Shown here: in pieces, positions 1-7,197 of the stretch
How positions within the stretch are numbered: position 1 is the first letter of the stretch
Layout: each line of letters begins with the position of its first letter
Assembly (NCBI GenBank): GCA_003452695.1
Contig: DMNP01000066.1
Span: forward strand, 1 to 8,008
DNA from: Eggerthellaceae bacterium
GTDB taxonomy: Bacteria > Actinomycetota > Coriobacteriia > Coriobacteriales > Eggerthellaceae
Direction of reading: 5' to 3'
Length of the DNA stretch: 8,008 bases
Made by a program: the position numbers and the translations under genes
The notes under the pieces: model-generated
Database searches by the model: none
What the model was told of the DNA's origin: nothing
Seen by the model: the letters and a program-made list of their open reading frames with translations, nothing else

Positions 1-2
1 AC

Positions 3-21
3 AACCAGGCATACCCTGGTT
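3..21. repeat. short hairpin at window edge
   Basis: A 7-base perfect inverted repeat (arms 3-9 and 15-21, loop of 5) lies at the left edge. It could be part of a terminator for a gene outside the window, but no T-run of useful length follows on either strand. It lies next to the much stronger hairpin at 38-66. Confidence 0.3.
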
Positions 22-37
22 TGCAAGGCAAAGAAAA

Positions 38-66
38 GCCTCCCGCCCGACGGCCGGGCGGGAGGC
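38..66 (-). terminator. strong Rho-independent terminator, minus-strand direction
   Basis: Perfect 12-base stem (38-49 paired with 55-66) with a 5-base loop, almost all G/C. Read on the minus strand the stem is followed by TTTTCTTT (bases 37-30), which makes a standard terminator for leftward transcription. On the plus strand no T-run follows. The only minus-strand reading frame it could serve is the possible remnant ending at 95, whose stop codon lies 28 bases upstream of the stem, a usual spacing. Confidence 0.7.
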
Positions 67-94
67 GTTCGTAGGCGTACGGTCTCGGCCTACC

Positions 95-210
95 TTACTT
101 GACCCTCACGGTCAGCGTGACGGTCTTGGGGCTGTGTTCTCGGCACGCTGCTCGGGATGCTCGGCAAAACGATTGATGGCTACCTGCGCCTCGTAGGAAA
201 GTTCGCCCAT
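95..210 (-). pseudogene. possible decayed 3' end of a minus-strand gene
   Basis: One minus-strand frame from an ATG at 210 runs 32 codons to a stop at 112 with plausible codon use (begins MGELSYEAQ). A neighbouring frame ends at 95 with TVTLTVRVK and a TAA, an ending like that of a beta-strand domain. Adding one base to the run of four G at 128-131 would join both frames into a single C-terminus ending 28 bases before the strong terminator at 38-66. I infer a truncated, frameshifted gene remnant cut off upstream by the promoter of the mutase gene. No family is recognised and the stretch is short, so chance is a real alternative. Confidence 0.25.
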
Positions 211-252
211 TCGCTCTGTCGAAAACGAGTGCTCCTGTGCCCCTGTTCGCAG

Positions 253-261
253 TGATATTAT
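253..261 (+). promoter_or_regulatory. extended -10 promoter of the mutase gene
   Basis: TGATATTAT matches an extended -10 element (TG, one base, then TATTAT at 256-261). The -35 position (about 233-238) is poor, as is usual for extended -10 promoters. The expected start of transcription near 268 gives a leader of about 30 bases before the ATG at 299. Confidence 0.5.
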
Positions 262-285
262 CGCACGGAGAAAGCACTGAAACGC

Positions 286-292
286 AAGGAGG
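286..292 (+). promoter_or_regulatory. ribosome binding site deciding the start at 299
   Basis: AAGGAGG sits 6 bases before the ATG at 299. The internal ATG at 470, where a normal cytoplasmic phosphoglycerate mutase would begin, has no comparable site. Translation should therefore start at 299 and include the export signal. Confidence 0.85.
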
Positions 293-298
293 GGCACC

Positions 299-1213
299 AT
301 GTCCGAGATTACAAGACGTAGATTTATCGGCGCGGCGGCAGCTGCTGCCATGACCGCGGCACTTGCAGGTTGCTCTTCCCCCTCGCAAAACGCCTCGAAC
401 AACTCGGGGTCGACTTCAACTTCCGCACCCTCCACTTCTGCGGGGCCAAACGGCGCTGCCTCGGGCACTATGACGCTCGTTATCGTCAGGCACGGCGAAA
501 GCGAGTGGAACAAGGACAACCTCTTCACCGGCTGGACCGACGTCGACCTGTCCGAAGCCGGACGCTCCGAGGCAGTAGAGAGCGGGCGTGCGCTTGCCGC
601 CGAGGGCCTGGATTTCGACCTCTGCTATACAAGCTACCTGAAGCGGGCCATTCACACGCTGAACATCGTGCTCGACGAAATCGACCGCGCCTGGCTTCCC
701 GTCGTTAAAGCCTGGCAGCTTAACGAGCGCCATTACGGCGCGCTGCAGGGCCTGAACAAAGCCGAGACCGCCGAGAAATACGGCGAGGACCAGGTGAAGA
801 TTTGGCGTCGCAGCTACGACACGCGGCCCCCTGCGCTTGAAGAGGGCGACGAGCGCGACGCCCACCTGCAGCCCGCGTACCGCGACGTGGATCCTGCGGA
901 CGTGCCCATGTGCGAGTGCCTGGAAGACACCGTGGCACGCGCCTGGCCCTACTTCGAAAGCGAGATTCTGCCCAACATGAGGGCAGGCAAACGGGTGCTT
1001 ATCGCAGCGCATGGCAACTCGCTGCGCTCGCTTGTCATGCAGTTCGACAAGCTGAGCGAAGAAGAGGTGGTAGAGCTCAACATCCCGACGGGGATACCTA
1101 TCGTCTACCAGTTCGACCAGGATATGAACGTGCTCGAGAAGCGCTACATCGGCGATCCCGCCGTCATTGAGGAGAAGGTCGACCAGGTTGCCAACCAGGG
1201 CAAGGCAAAGTAG
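299..1213 (+). CDS. gpmA: 2,3-bisphosphoglycerate-dependent phosphoglycerate mutase with Tat lipoprotein signal
   Basis: 304 residues. Residues 1-25 are a twin-arginine lipoprotein signal: TRRRFIG at 5-11, an alanine-rich hydrophobic stretch, then LAGC with the lipid-attachment cysteine at 25. Residues 26-57 are a Ser/Thr/Asn/Gly-rich linker. From about M58 on it is a full-length GpmA-type mutase (E. coli GpmA is 250 residues), which interconverts 3- and 2-phosphoglycerate through a phosphohistidine. Catalytic residues are present: RHGES with phosphohistidine H65, K115/R116, the acid E143 in NERHYGALQG, and the second histidine H238 in AAHGNSLR. Nothing looks decayed. The gene is monocistronic. 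The odd point is location: a glycolytic enzyme predicted to be folded in the cytoplasm, exported by Tat and lipid-anchored outside. It may act as a phosphatase on other substrates or moonlight at the surface; the sequence does not decide. The family call is firm; the exported location is a strong prediction. Confidence 0.95.
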   Translation: MSEITRRRFIGAAAAAAMTAALAGCSSPSQNASNNSGSTSTSAPSTSAGPNGAASGTMTLVIVRHGESEWNKDNLFTGWTDVDLSEAGRSEAVESGRALAAEGLDFDLCYTSYLKRAIHTLNIVLDEIDRAWLPVVKAWQLNERHYGALQGLNKAETAEKYGEDQVKIWRRSYDTRPPALEEGDERDAHLQPAYRDVDPADVPMCECLEDTVARAWPYFESEILPNMRAGKRVLIAAHGNSLRSLVMQFDKLSEEEVVELNIPTGIPIVYQFDQDMNVLEKRYIGDPAVIEEKVDQVANQGKAK

Positions 1214-1221
1214 CGCGCCAT

Positions 1222-1330
1222 ATGGGTCAGCCGCGAGCGCCCGCGCAATTTCCATGCGCTGCAGCTGACCGCCCGAGAAGTTGCGCCCGCGCGGCGCGAC
1301 CATGGATTGGCAGCCGTCCTTGCGCGCCGC
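1222..1330 (-). pseudogene. remnant of an NHLP-type ABC exporter ATPase domain
   Basis: On the minus strand, codons 1297-1223 encode a stretch around the ABC signature, RNFSGGQLQRMEIARALA. It matches residues 617-641 of the C39 peptidase/ATPase in this window at 20 of 25 positions. Weaker similarity (KDGCQS against EGGYES) reaches about 1330. Similarity stops abruptly after DP, where Walker B should follow, only 9 bases from the mutase stop codon. Walker A, Walker B and the membrane part are absent. It is therefore a gene fragment, not a functional gene. The DNA differs visibly from the intact copy, so it is a related gene and not a fresh duplication of it. It probably marks an old exporter locus lost by deletion. 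Confidence 0.75.
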
Positions 1331-1444
1331 CTTAAACCTTTTTCGACGCCGGGGGAGCCTGTCCAAATAAGCACGTTTGGGGACGATCAGGGGGCATAAC
1401 CCCGACTAGAAGACAAATGCACTACGAAGCAGCTTTGAATTCGT

Positions 1445-2131
1445 CTACTTTTCTCCCGCGTGGCCTCGGCGAGCAGCAACACGCCCGAGGGCCTTGTCGA
1501 TCGCAAAGATCAGGTAGCCAATCAGAACGAAGGCGACGACCATCGCCCCGATGAAAAGCGCCACCCCATCGACGCCCGAGATGGCAGGGTCGAGGAAAGT
1601 GTAGGGGTACCTGGTCACCCCAGCCGTGGTGCCCCCTCCCAAATCCAGTCCGAGGGGACCCGCGCCGATCATCACGACGACGAGGTAGACGGCCGCCAGG
1701 GACAGCCACGTAAAAGGACCCCAAACGGCCATCTTGCCCTTCTCGTCGAACAGCAGCCAGTCGAGGATGGCCATTGCCGGCACGACGTAGTGCAAGACAA
1801 CCAGGTGCAACACGATTTGGCCGTCCTTGAACATGGCGTCGAAAAGCATGAAATGCGCTATCAGCGCGGTTATGAGAAGCGAGATCATGGCCGTGTACTT
1901 GGCTTGCGGCGCGAAAACCCCGGCCCCCTCGCCTTTGCTTGCGGCGAGCCGTATGGCAGCCACGAGGAAGTACCCCCACGCGAAGATGTTGGAGACGTTG
2001 GTGAACATGTGGGGGAACCCGGTGTGGTAGGTGCCGGCAAGGATGCCCGCACCGTCGAGGAGCCCGTACGTGGCGACCGCAACCAACACGAACTTCCAAA
2101 GCATCGACGCGGTCTTGTTTCGAATATGCAC
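1445..2131 (-). CDS. Pr6Pr-type six-helix membrane protein
   Basis: 228 residues from the GTG at 2131. I chose this start because AAGGAG (2141-2146) lies 9 bases upstream. The ATG at 2138-2140 touches that site and the ATG at 2152 has none; the frame stays open to 2479 but the extra part does not look protein-like. Six hydrophobic segments lie at about residues 11-31, 42-60, 80-98, 105-122, 137-155 and 195-215. Family-like motifs are FTNVSN after the first loop, LHYVVPAMAILDWLLFD at about helix 4, and YPYTFLDP before the last helix. These match the Pr6Pr family of small integral membrane proteins (FAR-17a/AIG1-like), whose biochemical role is not established. The C-terminus is short, basic and polar. 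It stands alone, convergent with the mutase gene, with its own promoter candidate. The family call rests on motif memory, not on a search. Confidence 0.8.
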   Translation of the reverse strand: MHIRNKTASMLWKFVLVAVATYGLLDGAGILAGTYHTGFPHMFTNVSNIFAWGYFLVAAIRLAASKGEGAGVFAPQAKYTAMISLLITALIAHFMLFDAMFKDGQIVLHLVVLHYVVPAMAILDWLLFDEKGKMAVWGPFTWLSLAAVYLVVVMIGAGPLGLDLGGGTTAGVTRYPYTFLDPAISGVDGVALFIGAMVVAFVLIGYLIFAIDKALGRVAARRGHAGEK

Positions 2132-2171
2132 TGGTAACATCTCCTTTGCCATTGGCTTTTTCACGATGTCG

Positions 2172-2199
2172 AGTTTAGGGCACATCGCCTTTGTCACAA
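2172..2199 (-). promoter_or_regulatory. promoter candidate for the Pr6Pr gene, with an overlapping dyad
   Basis: On the minus strand TTGTGA (2194-2199), a 16-base spacer and TAAACT (2172-2177) match the -35 and -10 boxes at 4 of 6 positions each. Transcription starting near 2165 would give a leader of about 34 bases to the GTG at 2131, including the ribosome site. The -35 box lies within an 11-base near-perfect dyad TTTGTCACAAA (about 2190-2200), a possible operator. Confidence 0.45.
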
Positions 2200-2390
2200 A
2201 ATGCAGTCTAACCCCATCTTCGACAGCTTGGGGCCCGATTGTCGATATCTCCGCAGACGGAGGCCCGCATTCGTTCGCACGTGCTGCTGTCCGAGTTCTT
2301 CCCGTGCTTGCGGCTCGTTCCCCTGCTTCAAGGATAAGTTCAAAACGGTTACTTGGACAATCTCGGGGGAATGACAATCCGGAATACCCT

Positions 2391-2419
2391 TTCCCATCAG
2401 GCATGCGAAGCGCAATAAT
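2391..2419 (+). promoter_or_regulatory. promoter candidate for the small plus-strand gene
   Basis: TTCCCA (2391-2396), a 17-base spacer and AATAAT (2414-2419) match the -35 box at 4 of 6 and the -10 box at 5 of 6 positions. Transcription would begin near 2426, about 34 bases before the ATG at 2460. Confidence 0.4.
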
Positions 2420-2459
2420 TATCCTGGGCGCGCGCATCGGCGCCGACGGTCGATGCCAC

Positions 2460-2678
2460 ATGGTGAAGGCGACGGTCACGTTCCCCGAGAACTACAAGAA
2501 CCTGTGCGTTGGCATCGGTGGAGAAACGCAGCCCCGCATAATGCGCACGAAATGCGACGAGGACTTCGAGGGCGGGCACTTCAAGTACGCCGCCGACAAG
2601 GCACGTGCGACAGCATGGTGGCAGACGAGCAACTTCAAGAAGGCGAACGACAACTTCCACTTCATGCGAATCCGCTAG
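2460..2678 (+). CDS. small protein of unknown family, or C-terminal remnant
   Basis: 72 residues from the ATG at 2460. I do not recognise the family. Codon use is convincing: nearly every codon ends in G or C and uses the choices of the neighbouring genes, so this frame codes or recently coded. The product is polar and aromatic, with two cysteines (C16, C30), two adjacent tryptophans, many lysines and Phe/His, a GIGGE turn and the ending NFHFMRIR. There is no signal peptide, membrane segment or double-glycine leader of NHLP type. No ribosome site precedes 2460. Good codon use seems to continue upstream to about 2427 and an in-frame ATG lies at 2403, also without a clear site. It could be a small soluble protein, or the surviving last domain of a larger gene whose front was lost near 2425. 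Its 3' end faces the exporter operon. Confidence 0.5.
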   Translation: MVKATVTFPENYKNLCVGIGGETQPRIMRTKCDEDFEGGHFKYAADKARATAWWQTSNFKKANDNFHFMRIR

Positions 2679-2785
2679 CTAACGAGACGGCTTCCCGGAA
2701 AAACAGCTCGCGATTGGCAGGCTCGCGCTGCCGGTCGCGGACGGCGGCGAGGACCGCTGCGGCAATCCCGCTAAAGGAACGAAAT

Positions 2786-2815
2786 AGAGCGGTTTCCAGC
2801 AACGGAGGCCGCTCT
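2786..2815 (-). terminator. terminator of the exporter operon
   Basis: Hairpin with arms 2786-2797 and 2804-2815 and a 6-base loop, starting about 20 bases after the stop codon at 2835. The stem is 12 pairs as plus-strand RNA (two of them G-U); as minus-strand RNA these two become C-A mismatches. On the minus strand it is followed by ATTTCGTTCCTTT. The placement suits the exporter operon, and it may also act for the convergent small gene. Confidence 0.55.
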
Positions 2816-2834
2816 TCGTAATCTTGCTCGCGGA

Positions 2835-5030
2835 TTATAGAGCCACGGCATCCAGGCGCTGGCGCGACACGAGGTCGGCGAAAGTCCCTTTTGCGGCTAT
2901 CAGCTCGTCGTATGTGCCCTCTTCAACGATACGCCCCTGGTCCACCACCAGGATTCGGTCGCACGAACGCACGGTGCTCAGGCGATGCGCCACCACCACG
3001 CGCGTGCAATCCAGCGACGCAAGCGAATCCACCACATGCTTCTGCGTCTTGTTGTCCAGGGCGCTCGTGGCTTCATCGAATAAGAGGATGCGCCGATGAC
3101 CGCACACGGCGCGGGCTATCATCAGGCGCTGGCGCTGCCCGCCGGACATCCCGCCCGCACCTTCGGACACCAAGGTCTTCATGCCCATGGGCATCTTGCG
3201 GATGTCGTCGGCCAGGCCCGCTATCTCAGCCGCTTCCCAGGCATCGTCGAGCGTGGCCATGGGCTGCGATATGGTTATGTTGGAGCCGATGTCGCCCATG
3301 AACAGCTTGCCGTCCTGCATGACCGTGCCGATATGCCGGCGCAGGCTGCACAGGTCCACCTTGCGCACATCGTGGATGCCATACATCACGGAACCGCGCT
3401 CGGGTTTCTCGAAGCCAAGCAGCAACCTGATAATCGTGGATTTCCCGCACCCCGATTTTCCCACGATTGCCACGTATTCGCCGGGATGCACCTTGAAAGA
3501 CAGGTTTTGCAGCACCGGTGGCAGGTCTTCGCCATAGCGAAATGTTACGCCAGACATTTCGATGGAGCCATCGAGCATTTCCACGCTGGGCCGCTCGTCG
3601 GCAACCTCGGGCTCGGCTTCCATGATGGGCCTGATCAGCTCGAGCATGGGTCCTACCTGAGCAATCTGGCCCGCCATGTTTGCCAGCTCCATAATCGCGC
3701 CCGTCGTTTGCCCGAAGGCCACGCTGAAGGCCATATAGCTTGCTATGGAAACGCCCGAGCTTCCCGCCAGGAAATAGATGACGATGTTGCCGAGCAGCCC
3801 AAGTAAGGCAATTATTGCGGGAAGGGCCCGCAGCAGGGCCGGCCGGTTGTAGGTGGCGCGCGTATACACGGAATAGCCGCTTGCCCATTTGGCGAAGGCG
3901 CGCTCCTCGGCGCCGGCAAGCTTCACCTTCTGAATGCCGTTCAGCAGCGCGGTCACCGTGCCCGACAGCTTCGCGTTCGCCTGCATCGCGGCCTCTTCGT
4001 AGCGAACGGTAAGGAAGGTTACGCAGATGGTCAGCCCGGCCTGCAACAACACGATGACAAGCGACGGAAACGCCAACACGGGCGCATACGCTCCGATTTG
4101 GACGACATAGACCAACGACAAGACCGACGTTAAGCCCGATCCGAGAAGCACCGTCGAAATGATTTGCGCAAGCGCCGTGACGGTTGCCACGCGGCTGGCA
4201 AGGTCGCCCGCCGCATAGTTTTTAAAGAAGCTCGGCGGCAGGGACAGCAGGCGCGCGAACGTGGCGGCTTCGGTGGCTATGTCGAGCTTCGTGGACACGC
4301 GGGCCATGACCAGGTTGCGGCTGGCGCCGATAAGGGCGGTCGACACCGCCGCGCCCAGCAGCAGGGCGGCGATGGGCAGGATAAGGCTTGCCTCGCCGGA
4401 AGGGGCCACCGTGCCGAACGCAATCTGGTTCGCCTGAGCTGGCACCAGGCCGATAAGCGCAAGCAGCAACGCCGCCAGGAACACCAGCAGGTAGTCCGTG
4501 CGGTCGAACACGTGAAAGATGAACCCGGTAAGATCGCGCATGGTAAGCGGGCGCGCAGGCAAGGGGCGATAGAACAGCACGGCTTCGGGCTTGATGTGCT
4601 GGGCCGTGAAGGCATTCACCCGCACGCGCCTGCCGGTTCCCGGCTGCAGGTAGTAGTAGCCGTGCAATCCCCGTGGCAGAAGCGCAATCTGCTCGCCGGT
4701 GTCCAGCTTTCCCAGAAGCGCCCCGAACGCCTGCTTGTACCATTCCCCAGTCAGGCGAACGGCACGGCTCATGGCGCCAGACGGACGGCAGAGACATTCT
4801 ATGCGTTCCTCGAGCTGCGTAACGTCGTCGGGCGCGACGCCCGGCTTCACCCTTACATATTTCAAGCACGCCTTTATGGCGCCGTCCACCTGGTCCAAGT
4901 CGCTGAGCGTGATAACCGGGGATCGCTTCGGATCGGTCACGCTCGCCCCCAGCTCGGCATAGGCGCGCTGGGTAAGCTCGGCGTCCAGGCGCGAGCGCTC
5001 GTCGATTTGCGATTCCATCCAGCTATTCAT
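2835..5030 (-). CDS. NHLP-type bacteriocin export ABC transporter, permease/ATPase subunit (no peptidase)
   Basis: 731 residues. The ATG at 5030 has AAGGAG 8 bases upstream and lies one base after the stop of the preceding gene, so the two are translationally coupled. Residues 1-165 are a soluble domain typical of the ATP-binding subunit of NHLM/NHLP systems (EWYKQ at 96-100, IALLPRGLHGYYYLQP at about 115-130, FYRPLPARPL at 153-162); it has no C39 catalytic residues. The membrane part covers about 170-445. The ATPase domain follows: Walker A GKSGCGKST at 524-532, Q572, signature MSGGQ at 628-632, Walker B ILLFDE at 648-653 with catalytic E653, and H682. All residues for ATP hydrolysis are intact. 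It probably forms the second half of a heterodimeric exporter with the C39-bearing protein encoded just upstream, in the cytoplasmic membrane. The family is well known for exporting peptides with nitrile-hydratase-like or Nif11-like leaders. Confidence 0.93.
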   Translation of the reverse strand: MNSWMESQIDERSRLDAELTQRAYAELGASVTDPKRSPVITLSDLDQVDGAIKACLKYVRVKPGVAPDDVTQLEERIECLCRPSGAMSRAVRLTGEWYKQAFGALLGKLDTGEQIALLPRGLHGYYYLQPGTGRRVRVNAFTAQHIKPEAVLFYRPLPARPLTMRDLTGFIFHVFDRTDYLLVFLAALLLALIGLVPAQANQIAFGTVAPSGEASLILPIAALLLGAAVSTALIGASRNLVMARVSTKLDIATEAATFARLLSLPPSFFKNYAAGDLASRVATVTALAQIISTVLLGSGLTSVLSLVYVVQIGAYAPVLAFPSLVIVLLQAGLTICVTFLTVRYEEAAMQANAKLSGTVTALLNGIQKVKLAGAEERAFAKWASGYSVYTRATYNRPALLRALPAIIALLGLLGNIVIYFLAGSSGVSIASYMAFSVAFGQTTGAIMELANMAGQIAQVGPMLELIRPIMEAEPEVADERPSVEMLDGSIEMSGVTFRYGEDLPPVLQNLSFKVHPGEYVAIVGKSGCGKSTIIRLLLGFEKPERGSVMYGIHDVRKVDLCSLRRHIGTVMQDGKLFMGDIGSNITISQPMATLDDAWEAAEIAGLADDIRKMPMGMKTLVSEGAGGMSGGQRQRLMIARAVCGHRRILLFDEATSALDNKTQKHVVDSLASLDCTRVVVAHRLSTVRSCDRILVVDQGRIVEEGTYDELIAAKGTFADLVSRQRLDAVAL

Positions 5031-5031
5031 G

Positions 5032-7191
5032 CTACTCGCTCCTTACGAGCTCGGCATAGGCGCCACCCTGCCGCAGCAGCTCGTCGTGCGTGCCGCGTTC
5101 CACAACCTTGCCGTCTTCCATCACGATTATCTCGTCGCAGTCGCGAATGGTCGATAATCGGTGCGCCACCACGATGCAGGTGATGCCGCGGTCCCGGATT
5201 CGGCGGATGACCTCGGCCTCGGTTTGCGCGTCCAACGCACTCGTCGCTTCGTCCAAGATGATGATGGTCGGATCCTGGGCAAGCACGCGTGCGATTTCCA
5301 GGCGTTGGAGCTGGCCGCCCGAAAAGTTGCGCCCACCGGGCAGGACGCGGCTTTCGTAGCCCCCTTCGCGCTCGCAGATAACGTCGTGGATGTCCGCATC
5401 GCGACATGCCAGGATTACTTCGTAGTCCTCGATGGACTTGTCCCAAAGCTTCACGTTGTCGGACACGGTGTCGTCGAAGGTTACGATTTCCTGGTCGACC
5501 ACCGCCAACGACCCGCGCAAGATGGGCCGCGGAATATTCGCTATCGGCTCGTCGTCGAAGCGCACTTGCCCCTCCCAAGGCTGGTACAGCCCCGAGACCA
5601 GCTTGCCAACGGTTGATTTCCCGCAACCCGACCCGCCTACGAGCGCCACCCATTGGCCGGGTTCTATGTGCAGGTTGAAATCCTGGATGAGCGGCGGCTC
5701 CAAGGGGGAGTAGCCAAACGACACGCCATCCAGGTCCACTTTCCCCATAAGCTTTTCCCGGCCGGATTTCGTGCGCACGCCCTGCGCGTCTTCCAGCTCT
5801 TCGGCAACGTCCACGTCGTAGCGCATAACGTCTTCCACGCGCTCCATCTGGGTTTGCATTTCCTGAACCGTCTGGCCCAAGCTGATTATCTGGCTAATCG
5901 GCGCCATGAAGGCAGCCAGGAACCCGGTGAAGGCCAGCAGCGCACCCGGTGTGAACTGGCCTTCCACGATAAGCCAGATGCCCAGCACCAGCACGACGAT
6001 GTTGGCAATGGAAGCAACCGCCGTCGGCAGCATGCCCAGGTACTCGTTCAGGCGCGTCGTGCGCACCTGCGCCTCGTTCACGTCGGCCTGATAGCCCGCC
6101 CACCGCGAAAAGAAACCGCTCTCGGCCCCCGCGGCCTTAATGGTCTCGACCATTTCCACGCCGCTTACCGTCGTGGCGTACAGTTTGCCGTAATTGGCCA
6201 TGGCCGCACGCGATATGTTCACGCGCTTTTTTGAAATATAGCGTGCCAACAGGGAATTTATGACCACAGTCAGAATGCCGACCACCGTCAGCAGCACGCT
6301 GTACTGGATCATGATAAGCAGGTAGAGCACCAGCATGACCACGTTGATAAGAACGGGTGCGAGCTGGCCGACGAGCTGGAACGCAATGGTCTCGTTGGCG
6401 GATTGGCGCTGCTGCAAGTCGCCCACCATGCGCTGGGCATAGAAACCGACGGGAAGGTGCAGCAGATGGCGCATGAACCGCGACGAACTAACGACGGCGA
6501 TCTTTCCCTGGATGCGCATGAGATAGATCGCATTCGCGATGCTCACAACGCCGCTTACCAGGGCCACGAGCAGCATTACCCCCAAAAGCGGCAAAAGCCA
6601 ATCGGGATTGGACCCGGACAAGATGCGGTCCATGAAAACCTTGCCGAGCGACGTGCTTACGATGGCCGTGCTGGACGTTATCGCAGCGGTGATCATCACG
6701 AATGCGAGGGCGCCCCCCAGCCCCTCCAGGCGTTTTCGGGCATAGCCTATCGTGTCGGGCTTCTTGCCGCCTTCCTGGAACGCATCGGTTTTCTCGAATA
6801 TCAGAGCAACGCCAGTGAAGCTTTCCTCGAACTCCTTCATCGGCACCTTCACCTGGCCCTGTGCGGGGTCGTTGATAACGGCGTATCGGCCCCGGAACCC
6901 GGCGAGCACGACAAAGTGGTTGAAGTTCCAGAACAGGATGCAGGGCGTCCTTGCATTTTTGCGCAGGGCGGAAACCGAATAGGTCATGCCCTTTGCCGCA
7001 AGCCCATAGGATCGGGCCGCCTTCAGTATGTTCGAAGCCTTGCTGCCGTCGCGCGAAACGCCGCAATCGGCGCGCACCTTTTCGAGCGGGACCCACCGGC
7101 CGTAGTAGGCCAGTATCATCGTAAGGCAGGCGGCGCCGCATTCAAGCGCCTCCATCTGCATTACCTGGGGAACTTTCGCCGTTCGAGCCAT
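5032..7191 (-). CDS. NHLP-type bacteriocin export ABC transporter, C39 peptidase/permease/ATPase subunit
   Basis: 719 residues, about the usual length of the family. Residues 1-135 are a C39 peptidase that cuts leader peptides after a double glycine. Q12 (oxyanion), C18 in ECGAAC, H92 in NFNHFVVLAG and D108 in NDPAQG form the catalytic set, so it should be active. The membrane part has about six helices (about 158-182, 198-225, 276-298, 299-316, 385-411, 413-436). The ATPase domain has Walker A GGSGCGKST at 519-527, Q567, signature NFSGGQ at 622-627, Walker B IIILDE at 643-648, SALD at 651-654 and H677, all intact. The ATG at 7191 follows the previous stop by 6 bases and has GGAG about 10 bases upstream, inside the previous gene. 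It should process the precursor and export the core peptide with the downstream ABC protein. The precursor is not in this window. Confidence 0.95.
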   Translation of the reverse strand: MARTAKVPQVMQMEALECGAACLTMILAYYGRWVPLEKVRADCGVSRDGSKASNILKAARSYGLAAKGMTYSVSALRKNARTPCILFWNFNHFVVLAGFRGRYAVINDPAQGQVKVPMKEFEESFTGVALIFEKTDAFQEGGKKPDTIGYARKRLEGLGGALAFVMITAAITSSTAIVSTSLGKVFMDRILSGSNPDWLLPLLGVMLLVALVSGVVSIANAIYLMRIQGKIAVVSSSRFMRHLLHLPVGFYAQRMVGDLQQRQSANETIAFQLVGQLAPVLINVVMLVLYLLIMIQYSVLLTVVGILTVVINSLLARYISKKRVNISRAAMANYGKLYATTVSGVEMVETIKAAGAESGFFSRWAGYQADVNEAQVRTTRLNEYLGMLPTAVASIANIVVLVLGIWLIVEGQFTPGALLAFTGFLAAFMAPISQIISLGQTVQEMQTQMERVEDVMRYDVDVAEELEDAQGVRTKSGREKLMGKVDLDGVSFGYSPLEPPLIQDFNLHIEPGQWVALVGGSGCGKSTVGKLVSGLYQPWEGQVRFDDEPIANIPRPILRGSLAVVDQEIVTFDDTVSDNVKLWDKSIEDYEVILACRDADIHDVICEREGGYESRVLPGGRNFSGGQLQRLEIARVLAQDPTIIILDEATSALDAQTEAEVIRRIRDRGITCIVVAHRLSTIRDCDEIIVMEDGKVVERGTHDELLRQGGAYAELVRSE

Positions 7192-7197
7192 GTACCG

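Larger units (their letters stand above)
2132..2459. other. divergent intergenic region
   Basis: 328 bases between two genes pointing away from each other. It holds the leader and promoter candidate of the membrane-protein gene (2172-2199, minus), a promoter candidate for the small plus-strand gene (2391-2419), and a short CTCCG/CGGAG hairpin (2249-2262) without a T-run. The long frames crossing it on both strands show no family-like sequence. Confidence 0.5.

Noticed and set aside
416..1366. A 316-codon minus-strand frame over the mutase gene
   Set aside because: Only the part at 1222-1330 matches a known family; the rest is the shadow of the mutase gene.
1391..1403. GGGG/CCCC mini-hairpin downstream of the Pr6Pr gene as a terminator
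   Set aside because: Only 4 pairs and no T-run on the minus strand.
2141..2479. Upstream extension of the Pr6Pr reading frame
   Set aside because: The extension is polar and unlike the family, lies over the predicted promoter, and no start in it has a ribosome site.
2662..2830. Minus-strand frame after the exporter operon ending FREAVSLASGFA, up to about 46 codons from a TTG
   Set aside because: No ribosome site, overlaps the terminator hairpin and the 3' end of the small plus-strand gene, and is short enough to occur by chance in GC-rich DNA.
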